The position numbers and the translations under genes were made by a program. The notes beneath the pieces are model-generated. The model ran no database searches and was not told the DNA's origin. It saw nothing but the letters and a program-made list of their open reading frames with translations. From Edolisoma coerulescens (taxonomy: Eukaryota > Chordata > Aves > Passeriformes > Campephagidae), in the NCBI GenBank assembly GCA_013397115.1, contig VWZW01002569.1, forward strand, positions 744,001 to 808,000: a DNA stretch of 64,000 nt. The letters are read 5' to 3'. Positions within the stretch are counted from its first letter, which is position 1. Each line of letters opens with the position of its first letter. Shown here in pieces: positions 36,664 to 47,214 of this stretch.

Positions 36664-39507
36664 CCTCATTTATCTCTTTTCTATGCTAAATGCTGAGTGT
36701 CTTCATAACAGTTGGAGATAATATGGCATTACCTAACTCAGAGGAATTGTCCCACAGTGTGCCAGGAGGAGCTAAGCTAACAAATAGCTGGAAATATGAA
36801 GGAAAATGAATGGGAAAAAATGCATCCAGCTTTGAACAGGAATTATCTAAACTAAAGCACCCATTGGGTGGGATGTTCTCACCTCTTAAATTGGATTAAT
36901 GACTATGACCATAAACAAAGCCATTGTGTTTTATTCTAATCCAACCCGAAAGCATGTATTAGTACTGTAAAGCACTTTTAAAATGAATGTTTGGCCACTA
37001 GACCTCTGGCATCTTTTGCATATAACACCACACATTCCAGGCACTTTCACAAATGCTTTTGCCATTTCATGCTGATACAACACTTGAGCATTTCCGTGAA
37101 CAGGTTCATTGGCCAAGAAGAAATGAAACTGTGCTTTCATTTACCAAACTATGCATGGGGTGGGAGATAAACCAGTGCAGAAGATGCTAGAATAAGTGTT
37201 AGAAGGCATTCAAGGTGCTTCTCCTTCCAGGGAACTAGATAAACAGCAGTATTGTGCTTATAATAATGTGATCTCTCTGTTAGTTTCAAAAATGCTATAT
37301 TTTACTCTGCTTGTAGTTCATTTTATGTGCTTAATGAGCTCAGATGTAAGTAGATCAATAGAACATACTGTGTAAGTAAATCAGTAGTAGTTAAAAGGTC
37401 AAAGTTTGGATCTAATCAGAAAAAAAGCCCACACCACTCTTTAAAATGGCCATATGGTAGTATATGTATCTACTGTATGTGTCTGTCTATACTGCCAGCT
37501 TCCCTGGAGCTGGGAAGACCCACATGTCACCTGAATCATCCCATTAAACTCTTCATATTGTGCAGGGAAAGAAGCAGGTTTATAAAAGCTGTAGGATAAT
37601 GTCACTGTTCTGCAGTTTCCACTTAGAATTCAGAACAAGAAACAAATGCCTGATCTGTTAATTCAGATCAATTTCAAGCACACCACATTTGGTAGCATGG
37701 ATTCAACAGCAATCCTCAGCCAGCAGTACTTCGAAGTGCGACCACCAGCAGAAGTGAGATACTCTCCCCAGTTCTCTGTATCACCAAAATGTGATCATCT
37801 TCTTCTGGATCTGCTCTAGCTGGTAAGAGGGAAGAATGCAGTGAGGGCTCTGTGGTGCTTCACACTGCCTGGCTACATGGATTGCTCACCACCGGGCTCA
37901 GGGAGAAGTGGGAGAGAGCTACTGCCATCACAGTATGTGGACATAGGAGATGGAGCCTTAGTGCCTGAGATGTGTGAGAGAGGAATCACCACTCAGTTCC
38001 TGCCACACATGAGGCTAAGGAGCACACTGTCCTAAAATACCCCTTTCACAGGCAGTAACTTTCTTGAACAAAATTATGCCTAAATTAGCAGCCACCTATT
38101 TATTAGTAATAGAGTTAGGAATGAGACAAGAAAGCTCCAAAGTTTATTCTATAAAATAGAATATAAAGACATATCCACAAAAAAAAAAAGAACCAAACCA
38201 AAATAAAACCATTTCACATAATTGAGTCCTGCTATCATTTGGTGGTCGTTTGGGTTTGGCTGGAGGGAGCATGTGCTTGGTTTTTATTTAATGTACAAAT
38301 TTATCTCAGTTGTAATGTTGTCATGATGTTTTTTACAGAGGAAATCAATCTAAACAGCTTACTTATTTGGTTTTCTTGTTCCTGTTGAAATGGAAACCTG
38401 AGCATGCCAATGCTGTGCTAATACGTGTAAACCATAAAATTACCCTGGCTGGGGACTACAGCTTGAACTAACTGAAACAGACAGCAGGCTGCTTTCATTA
38501 CCCACCCTAAGTGAGACTAGAATACTGAGAAGCAAGAATAAAAAGTGAAAAGTAAATTAGGAACTGATTTTATAAATTCCTGAAAACAGCTTGGTATTCA
38601 TATATAAACAACAATCACATACAAAATACTTTCCTAAACAAAGGTTTGCAGAAGCAGCAGATTTCAAAGAATATTAACAAAAGAGAGAACTCTAAGGTGT
38701 ATCCAATTACTGCAGTCTAGATCATGTATATTTAAATATTGCTACTGTTTACCTTACTGTGTTTTTTCCCCTTTTTCAATGTTTGACATACTGATGATAT
38801 ACATTTTTTACACTGAATCCAAATTTTTGGGAAATGATCTATGACTCTAATATGCATTATGCCAAGAACATACTAAATTTTATTTAATTGTTCTTAATAA
38901 AATCAAACAAGGTCATCAGAAAGTAAAGGAAAGAGGATAATAAGAGAATAATCTATCCAAAATGATCCAATCAATTAGTATTCATCAATCACACAGTTGG
39001 GAGCAAATTTGTACTATTTGGCTCAGGGTAAAATCCGCTTAAGCACTATTCACATGCTTAGTAGAACCCATGCTCACAAGCTTTGTTGCACCAATGTTTA
39101 GAGACAAAAAACTGAACCAGGGTATTTGTCTTCCCTATTCCTACAGAATTCCTTCAAAAGATTAACTAGTTGCCAAAAGCTATGTCTAATTATGGAATTC
39201 GATACTAAAGCAAATCTAGCTTTGAAATACTTTGTCAGACCAAAACCATCAGAGATTCATGATGCAAACCATTGATCATGTGGAAACACCAGCTGCTGAT
39301 TCAAAATAGTTCAAAGTAGGGCTTTTTTGGGGAAGTAGCTTTACACTGGCAAGCTTGAGACTGCTCAAATACTGTCTGTCCACTGCTGGCCAGCAAAAAG
39401 CAGCATAAAAGTGAGAGGTCAACATAAACTCTGTGTATGTGTTCTGTCTAATTTGCCAGAAATATAATTGTGTGTCCATTCCTCATCCAGATGAAATCAG
39501 CACTCCT
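36664..39507. other. No gene recognised; one A/C-rich tract
   Basis: An A/C-rich tract lies near 38176-38210. The segment 37690-38040 is GC-richer, with a 64-codon frame at 37841-38035, but it has no recognised product or good splice borders. Confidence 0.5.
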
Positions 39508-39650
39508 AGGTCACCCAGGGGCACACAGATCAGGTATTAACAATAGTGGAATGAAAGCCTAATTACATTTACTGTAAAATGGGTATATTAATAATTCTCA
39601 CCACAGCCAGACTATAGCGAGAATTAATTCAAATCCCTGTAAATCCCAGA
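39508..39650. repeat. Possible MIR-like SINE relic
   Basis: TTTACTGTAAAATGGGTATATTAATAATTCTCACC followed by GAGAATTAATTCAAAT resembles the 'tgtaaaatggggataataatacctacctcac...gaggattaaatga' part of MIR in plus orientation. The preceding GGTCACCCAGGGGCACACAGATCAG instead resembles the MIR 'ggtcacacag' block in minus orientation. The two halves therefore disagree, and either two relics lie next to each other or one match is chance. Confidence 0.35.
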
Positions 39651-39793
39651 GGCCCTTTATCTCATTCTGTTGTGGAAAATTCAACAAAGTAGTAATATTC
39701 CACAACTTACTTTTTTCTATTTTGAAATTTTCTTGATGATATATATCCATATTATTGTTCACACTACATAGGCAAAAGATAACAGTAAAAACT

Positions 39794-40064
39794 TGTCACT
39801 GTGGTACCGCTAGCCGCGTGCAAGAACAGGCTGAGTCAGGTGAGGCGGAATTCTGATTCTATTATTTAATTCTAAAACTTATATAGACTTTTGAAAGTTC
39901 CTTCAGGTTGGGTCAATTCAGAACCTCCCCCTAGGCTGATAGGCCAGGTTGAACTGTCCATCATTGCAGAGACAGTTTCAATAACATCCAAACCTTATCT
40001 TTGTTTATAAAACACAGGGAGAAGAAGAGAAAAATTCTCACGGGAAAGAGTCTGTGCTGTCACA
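39794..40064 (-). mobile_element. Solo LTR of an endogenous retrovirus, compact
   Basis: On the minus strand the segment runs from TGTGACAGCACAGACTC to ...GGTACCACAGTGACA, so it is bounded by TGT...ACA. Within it are GTCTATATAAG, a good TATA box, then an AT-rich ATTAAATAATAG segment where the polyadenylation signal would lie, then a U5-like GCCTCACCTGACTCAGCC segment. The flanks are AAACT at 39789-39793 and AAACT at 40066-40070, a perfect 5-base duplication; the sixth base differs (A versus G). The length, about 271 bases, is complete for a small LTR. No gag, pol or env remains, so it arose by recombination between two LTRs. It resembles LTRs of songbird endogenous retroviruses as I recall them; the exact family is not certain. 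Confidence 0.75.
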
Positions 40065-40567
40065 GAAACTGAACTACAAAATCCTAAATAATATACCTCA
40101 TTTTGATATCTTCGTTATCTGAACCACAGTTCAAAATGTTTTCTTATCCAAATGGCTTAATAGAGAGGGATTCTTTGTCAAATTTCAAAGCTTGCTTCAG
40201 CAGGAACAAAAATGATCTACTAGACAATCTGTGAAACATTGGAGACTTAACTCAGTCCACGAAGTGATTGGAAAATTGTAAATAAGTTATTAATGAAAGC
40301 AAAAATTCTTTACTGGAAATTATTGGCAAGGAAAAATGCAGACTTTCTTTCCATATTTGGAAGATAAATAAATTGACAGCAACAGTTATCCTGTTTTGTC
40401 CAGGCATCTTTGCAGGAGGATGAGCTACTCAACCCAACATCAGAAGCTGAAAGCTAATGACTTGATGCGACTGCCATTTTCCCATTTCCCTTCCATCCCA
40501 TTACATGAAACTATCCGGTGAATATTACGTTAAGTCGACTCATGTCTTTGTAAGTGCAAGATGGCAG
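40065..40567. other. No gene recognised
   Basis: AT-rich sequence between the LTR and the next candidate exon. Confidence 0.5.
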
Positions 40568-40684
40568 AATCTCTTCAAGAACTGCCTTCCCTTTCTGCAT
40601 CATAATAAGAACCACAACATCAAAGCTCCACCCTTCATTTCAAGTGTAGAGCTGCCTGAAGTCAAACCTCCATTTGTTTCCAAG
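40568..40684 (+). CDS. Candidate internal exon, unknown protein
   Basis: The segment is 39 codons in phase 0 at both ends, between AAGATGGCAG and TCCAAG|GTAACA. The peptide starts NLFKNCLPFLHHNKNHNIKA and ends with a proline-, valine-rich SSVELPEVKPPFVSK. The frame is also open 5' of the proposed acceptor (to 40505), and the acceptor tract is weak; a site seven bases earlier is an alternative in another phase. Phase agrees with the candidates at 30353 and 42140. No family is recognised. Confidence 0.28.
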
Positions 40685-42139
40685 GTAACAAAGAGAAACT
40701 CAACTCCAGCCTGTTTCTGGCTTTATAAGTAAAAATTAACCAAGTGATAGATATATGTGGCTTGCTTTAACTGAATATTTGTCAAAAGTTAATGATTGTA
40801 CCAAGTAAAATGGAAAAAAATTAAATATATTTAAAATAACGATAAACATTTGGAATAAATAATATCAATGAAAGATTAAAAATGCTAAGACATATTTACA
40901 TTCACAGCTCTACCTCTGTAGAAAGAATACATAATTAAATGATCCAATTTAGAAATTGCATTGTCTTTTCTTAATCTTTAGGATAAATATGAGTTCTGCT
41001 TTAACAGCTTGTGTGTAACAAATGTATTGGACTCACTGGCAATTTCAAAATACCTTATTATGCATTTTGCAGTATAAAGTTTGGAAAAGCATGCTACTAA
41101 TTATTGTTCCACATTTAAAAGCTTTTTCAAGAATAGAGCATTTTGCGACTTGCAGACAGACCTGTGATTTCAACTTGGAGGGATGCAAGAAGCTGATCAG
41201 GGTCAGAATAGAAGCACAGACCTTGCTGCAGCCCTTGGGACCGAAGCATTTTCTGTGGAACTGACAACTGCAAGTTACAGTCTAGGGAAATTGCAATATA
41301 TCCCCACACAGAAGTCAGAGGAATAAATATGATTGCAAATTTTTCATTATAATTTTGCCATAATTCTGATCTCCATCTTTAACCTTTCCCACCTAATGCT
41401 ACTTGACAGATTTTATTTGAAGCTTAACATAGGTACCAGCAACTCATATACAGCATGGCAAATTTCCCAGTTAGCCTACTCCTGATGGTATTTTTTAAAA
41501 GAACTTTCTCTGGTGGATCAATGGGTCACATATTTCAAATCCATTTCAGTGTCTTCTCCCACACAGATTCAGGCAATTTGATTTTTTTTTTCCTGAGAGA
41601 AAGCACAAAGAAATGCAAACCTCCAAGTTACTTTTGATTCTTTCCTTGAACTTTTGCTTCCTACTTTCACTGTATTTTTTGTCTGAACTACTTCAGCCAC
41701 AGAAGTGGAAAATAAGTAACTAAAACCAATTTTAATCAAATAAACCAGAATTCTCCTCCTAACTTCACTCATCATTTGGGTAACTCCAGCAAACAACTTA
41801 TTTGCATATACAACCCATGTGCCTGTTTGTATGTGAAGACTGAGCTATACAAATCTACTCATATTTAAAGACACATAACGAGAAATCTAGTCTGAACAGT
41901 CACAGACCAAATAAATAAGATATAGATGCCAAGCTGCATTAAGTAGAATGGGCTTCTGAAGAGAAACATTAAAAAAACCCCACTTACTCAACTACTTCTT
42001 TTTCTCATTTGAGTATTCTTCTCTCAAATCTCCTTTATCTTCAGCTATTATTTCCTTGCCCTTCCTCAGAATTAAAAGGACTAATAAAGATCTTATACTC
42101 AAGAGTATATCTAAAACTGATTGATTTGACTTTTGACAG
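40685..42139. other. No gene recognised
   Basis: AT-rich sequence. Overlapping frames at 41022-41309 on both strands look like chance. The 3' end TTGATTTGACTTTTGACAG is an acceptor-like stretch for the next candidate. Confidence 0.5.
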
Positions 42140-42247
42140 GGATCTTTGGTCAAAGAAAACACCCTGAAAATTGACCCTAGAGGACTCTGCTTGAAAACTT
42201 CAGCTGCACCTCGAAGAAAATTACTTCCTTTAAATTCCTGCTGCATC
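42140..42247 (+). CDS. Candidate internal exon, unknown protein
   Basis: This has the best paired splice borders in the window: ...GATTTGACTTTTGACAG before and ATC|GTAAGT, a full consensus donor, after. It is exactly 36 codons, phase 0 at both ends. The peptide includes VKENTLKIDPRGLCLKTS and APRRKLLPLN, basic and leucine-rich. Phase matches the candidate 1.5 kb upstream, so the two could be joined directly. No family is recognised. Confidence 0.32.
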
Positions 42248-43630
42248 GTAAGTAAAGGTGGCTTAAAAAAAATTACAACAAACAAATTTAATCAAAAAGC
42301 TCCGACAGAGAAAAAATTTGCCTTCTAGGACTGCTTAGCCAAACAAACATGTCTACTAAACATTTCTGTGCCATTTCATCTCCTTCCAACCTCAGATATG
42401 ATGTGTCTGAATACCTGAAAATATTTTTTGTTAGAAAAACTGTTGAACACAGAACAAAACAAAAGTTGAGAAATAGAAATTTCCTTTTTTCCTTGCCCTT
42501 TTTAATTTACATATATACTCAGTTTTCACGAAATGCATGTTATCATCAGAATAAGAAGGCATTAAGCTATGGTGAAGCAGTTTACCTTAAACACTTCATT
42601 GTGCAGAAAAAGACGCACTCTTATCGGCAGGGCACGCAATTTCCTTATGTGAGGTGAAGAAATCTGAACACAACACGTCTTTATCAGCTCATTTGGAGGC
42701 CCCACCCCAGCTTGACTTCAAACAGACTTATCTGAAAGGATATCGTGCATGTCTGCATGTCTTTGTTCCTTCCTGAATTATCAAGGCATAATCTGTTTCT
42801 GTAGACTTTTGGTACTTGCAAAGGAAAGCCAAAGTAAAATTAAAATAGTAGTTCCAAGTATCATCACACTTGGGGAGCTTGCTGGCTCTCTGGGGGGCCC
42901 ATGGGCACTGGACTGTGGTAGCACAAAATTCCTTTTCAGTCAAAATCCAGGGTGAGAAGCAGAGAAGTTCAACTCCATCCACCAAGGATCCTGAAATGAC
43001 AAAGAGGGACCCACACTCCCAGAAGGACTGTTGTTTCCTGACTGCCTGCAGATCCCAGTGTAAGAAACTAAGCCCATTGTTATCCATAAGAGAACACTCC
43101 GTTATCTTCTTCCTGATTTAACTCACAGAAGTCAAGAAGGATTTTTTACAAGGTGATTATATATATATAAAATGCAGACAGAGGGAAAAACAAATATAAC
43201 ATATGTGTTTTCAAATATTTTACAAATAATGTTCCCCTTCTGTGTTATTTACTACAACACTTCCTCCCTGTCCCATCTTTAGCTAAACAGGAGGTGGAAC
43301 AAAAAAAGGGGGGAATGTTGGCCTACTGATCAAAAAAATCACTCTCTGTTGGCACAGGTGTCTCACGTTTATTGGTTTTTTTTCCTGGCTAGACAGTATA
43401 AACCAGTAATTTTACAACTGGGGATTTCAAATATAATTTTGTTTACTTGTTCTTCCTGAGATGATTTATCTTTCTGCTTTCTATTTTGAATGCATTTTAT
43501 CTCTATATCTTCCACAGCTGATATAGCTCCACAGGTATTTCCCACTTCCAGGCAAAGGCTGCTTAAATGCATTTTGTAAGCCTGTGTTATATACAGCTTC
43601 AGTTGTCAATAGAGAATGCATATCAGAAGG
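42248..43630. other. No gene recognised; GC-richer block at 42860-43070
   Basis: The GC-richer block is open on both strands (plus 42749-42955 and 42870-43121; minus 42728-43087, 119 codons). It follows TCTGTTTCTGTAG, an acceptor-like site. The phase-0 reading from that site stops after ten codons, so it does not extend the exon series well. I leave it uncalled. Confidence 0.45.
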
Positions 43631-43700
43631 TTAAATAATTAAATAATAATTTATAATAATTATATAATTTATTATAATAATAAATAATTAAATAATTTTT
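43631..43700. repeat. 70-bp stretch of A and T only
   Basis: No G or C occurs for 70 bases, mainly TAAATAATTAAATAATAATT-type words. A perfect 12-base palindrome, AATTATATAATT, sits in the middle (43658-43669), with imperfect symmetry beyond it. It is a likely unwinding-prone or cruciform-prone site. Confidence 0.9.
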
Positions 43701-46700
43701 CAAACAGTTCTAAGTGAAAGCTCTGAATTTCTAACTTGTAAAATAGTATCTCTCTAAATAAGAGAAATAAGAATTTCTGTGGTTTTATGGAACTGATGAG
43801 GACAGTTTTAGAGCAAAGCCTGAGTTCAACTTTCCAGACTGGAAGGGGAATTGAAGCATTTTAGTCAAAGCATCCATAAATTAGAGAATTTAATTTTTGC
43901 TATAGAATAAGCTTCCTGTCAACTTAAAAACAAATCTTCCATTTAAATGACTGATTACACTTGTTTTAAAAGTGCCATTCCAAATATTAGCAGGGTATAT
44001 TAAAAATGTTCAAGTCAAGAATTTCTCTCTAAGAAATTCAGCAGAAAGCTATTTCATCATAACTACTGGATTACTTTCTTTGAAATAAGCACAGGGTTAA
44101 TTATGTAAATATACTTGTGTAAAAATGATAAGGGATCAGAGATAAGCCTGAGACCTTTAAAATATACATATTGCCACTTTTGTTCTGTAAACATTAAAAC
44201 ATTTTGGGCTGGCATTAATATAACATGTTCTCCATTCCATATGAACTTTCAAACTGCAGTTTTTTCTTAAAAATAGCATTTGGAATGTGTAGAAGGTTAA
44301 TGTCACTCATGTTTATACTGCACAACCAAAGTATCAACCATGCCTGCCCCAAAAACAAGAGGGGCACACGTACACTGCTTTCAGTACTCAAATTGTCTCT
44401 ACCCAGCACTATGGTATCCACAAGATGTGTATACACCTCAAATGGGAAATACAGGTGAACTAAGCAAATATTTGTGTTTTGACATATGGACTTCCTTGTG
44501 GGAAGAACTTTCATTAGACCAGATTGCTCTCAGGTCAATTAATATCAATAAATCGACTTATTAGATTTATACTGAGAGATAGAGAGATGGAATTGTATTG
44601 ATATTAACTGTACAACCATTTCAGTACTCAGTACATCCCTAGGATTGTGGCCTGATGCCCTAATTTAAGAAAGTACCAAGAGGGACCTGCTTCAAACTCC
44701 CCTGTAAGGTCATATATTTCAATATAAAATGGAAAGATTTTTACATTAGTTTTGCAGCAGGGATAAGCTCAGTTCAGTCACATACTATATAAATTGCTCA
44801 CAAATACTCACCTGAAGCTATGATTTGGCAGGGGTGAGGAGGTAGGTAGAAGGAGGGGAAGTAGGAAGAAGAGAACAGGGATCTGCTCATTGGGAATGAG
44901 GAGAATATTTCAAGCAAGGGTAGTTTTCCATACTTCCATAAACAAGATATTCAGCAAAAGGCACCCTCAGCTGCCCGAGCAGATTTTGTGCTCTGGAGAC
45001 AAAAGACAAAGATTCTCCATAACCCTTGCACCATCTCCCATGTTCCCTGGTCCTTACTCAGAGTCTTGTCCAAAAGCTATTTCCCAACAATCTGACTTCC
45101 AAAGATTTAAAAAGAAAAAGTTTATACGGGGCAACTTGATTCTTTGCCCTGGGCTGTGAGGAGCTTGGAGTGCCTTGAGCTTGAAACGGAGCATGGAGTG
45201 TCTGTAGCACATGTCATTGCTCCACCTGAAAACTGAAACACATTTCCAGTTCTCTTAACCCAAGTGGAAATGCGGGCTTTAAAGGGATCACGATCAGATA
45301 GAGTAGGTGGTCATGCTTTTAGATGTGAAAAAACCTGAACAAATACCTGGATGCAAAAGGAATCTCATGCAATAACCATTTTAGAGTGCAATAAATTTAT
45401 ATTTCATGACTTCTGGTTTTTATTAGTCATGTGCACCTTTTGTAGTTACAAATGAAGATTTATAGGAAAAATATTGCTAAACAAAAAGATCATTTAACAA
45501 TCAGATGGGTGAGATAATATATCTAATTTTTCTTTTTCTTCAATACTACAAAGGCATAAAGATCAGCTTTTATTTTAAAAAGAGTAAATGTTCATTTCCA
45601 AATGTTTTGAACCAAATTAGTCTACTCAAATTTGACATAAAAGTTATTTTTTTAAGTTGTCAGATAAATAAATTCTTAATTAAAAAAAGAATTACATGTG
45701 GTTTTGATATTCTCTTACAACAAATGAAGCCTCCGTTAATTTATATTTAATTTGCATTTTAAAGTCTAAAGAATAGCTGTATTCAAAGGAGAAATACTGG
45801 TTTGGTAAAAAAAATCATCTCATAAGCCTGCCTTAATCAAAACTCAAAATCTGGCAACAAAACATCACTGTGGAGCGTTTGCTTTATAAACCTCTGGGAA
45901 AAGGTTTTCAATGCTAATATTTCAAAATGAATAATTTTGTAGAGTTTCTCTATCATTAATAAGCTTGCCATTTTTAATTTAAAACATGAAAGAAACATTT
46001 GTATTCTTAATAATAAGTAGATGGAATATTGTAAGCAGTTCAAGATGTTCTCTGAAATCATGAACATCACAGTCAAGAATGATCATGCAGGATCTGCCAC
46101 ATTATATGGGAAAAACAAACTAAATGCTTCTGGTTTGACGATGAGATACCCATGAGTATTCACAGCGCATGTTTCAATTTTTAGTTTTATCTTTCTGCCT
46201 TATCTCCTACTCTTTAGCAATTTTGGTGCCTGATAACTGTTTACATCCCTTGGCAGGCGCTATTGTGACAATTTCTATTGTCAGAAAGCCTTATGAGTCC
46301 TCTGTCCAAAAGCTGTCTGCCTATCTACCTAGATTTTCATTCTGAACCCACCTCAATACTATTTCTGTGCCCACTACAACCCCAGGGCTGGCAGAATGAG
46401 CGTCACCCAGCAAGGGGAAGGCAGAAGCACCAACTCTGTTTCCAGATGCTTCCCTTGCTGCCACTCTGGCAGATGGAGCGAGCAGGGCTTGCCTGCCAAA
46501 CATGGCATAACTCTACTCTTAGCTCAAGCAAAATCTTGGCTATGCTGAAACCTGTGGCACGTTGCCCACCCCCTTCAGCAGAGCCCAGCTTCTGGCACTG
46601 CAGTGGTGATGGGGAAGGACAAGACAGTTTGATTAATCAAGGAGGGCAATGGGCGAAGGAAGCAGAGGTGTCACCATGCACGTGGATGAGGAGAGGATCT

Positions 46701-46942
46701 GAAGGAAGCCAGGAAGCAACAGGTCTTTGGTCTTTGGTCTCCCTTGGTGTGGTATATAAAGATAGATGATACTCACAACATTTCTGAAATTATTTATTGA
46801 CCAGAGTAGGCAAAACGGCACCGTCACCATTCTATTTTTCTTTATTATCTTAAGCCATTTATTCTTATGCCTAATCTGAGCCCTGTAACATTTCATCACT
46901 GTGCTCTTTGTTCCTCTTTACCCCAGCACCTTTCTTACTTCG
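43701..46942. other. No gene recognised; two longer frames noted
   Basis: Plus-strand frames at 44890-45159 (89 codons) and 46278-46769 (163 codons, the longest in the window) have mixed composition. Neither shows a domain, a good start context or paired splice sites. The second lies in locally GC-richer DNA, where stop codons are rarer, which is enough to explain its length. A (GGTCTTT)3-like patch lies near 46722-46741. Confidence 0.5.
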
Positions 46943-46989
46943 CATCTTGCCATATTTGAAACTCATTCATCTTGCCATATTTGAAACTC
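46943..46989 (+). repeat. Tandem duplication, 25-bp unit
   Basis: CATCTTGCCATATTTGAAAC begins two adjacent copies; the first copy ends TCATT and the second diverges after 22 bases. The copies are otherwise identical, so the duplication is recent or length-variable. Confidence 0.95.
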
Positions 46990-47166
46990 GGAGGGTAAGA
47001 TTTCTCAGAACAAAGATGCATCTCACTGAAACTCCTAAATAGCATTTCTGGCACATCCCTTGAATGCAAAACAATGAAATCAATACAAGTTTATTGTTCT
47101 CTTCCTATAGAAAGCGATGGCAGAATTAGGTTCCCCAGAATCTAGTATTCTCAAGATTTGATTGAG

Positions 47167-47214
47167 ATTGGCTCAGTCTTTGATTTTGTTATTGGCTCAA
47201 TCTTTGATTTTGTT
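47167..47214 (+). repeat. Tandem duplication, 24-bp unit
   Basis: Two adjacent copies of ATTGGCTCAGTCTTTGATTT plus TGTT differ at one position (G versus A). It lies only about 180 bases from the 25-bp duplication. Confidence 0.95.

Noticed and set aside
36931..37140. Minus-strand frame with a plausible-looking peptide
   Set aside because: The acceptor side has no polypyrimidine tract and the donor is not consensus. I judged it no better than many other chance frames.
42728..43087. 119-codon minus-strand frame
   Set aside because: Two plus-strand frames overlap it, so the GC-richer composition explains the lack of stops. Nothing in the translation is recognisable.
46278..46769. Longest open frame in the window (163 codons, plus strand)
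   Set aside because: It lies in locally GC-richer DNA where stops are rarer, is open partly on the other strand too, lacks any recognised domain or good start context, and has no paired splice sites.
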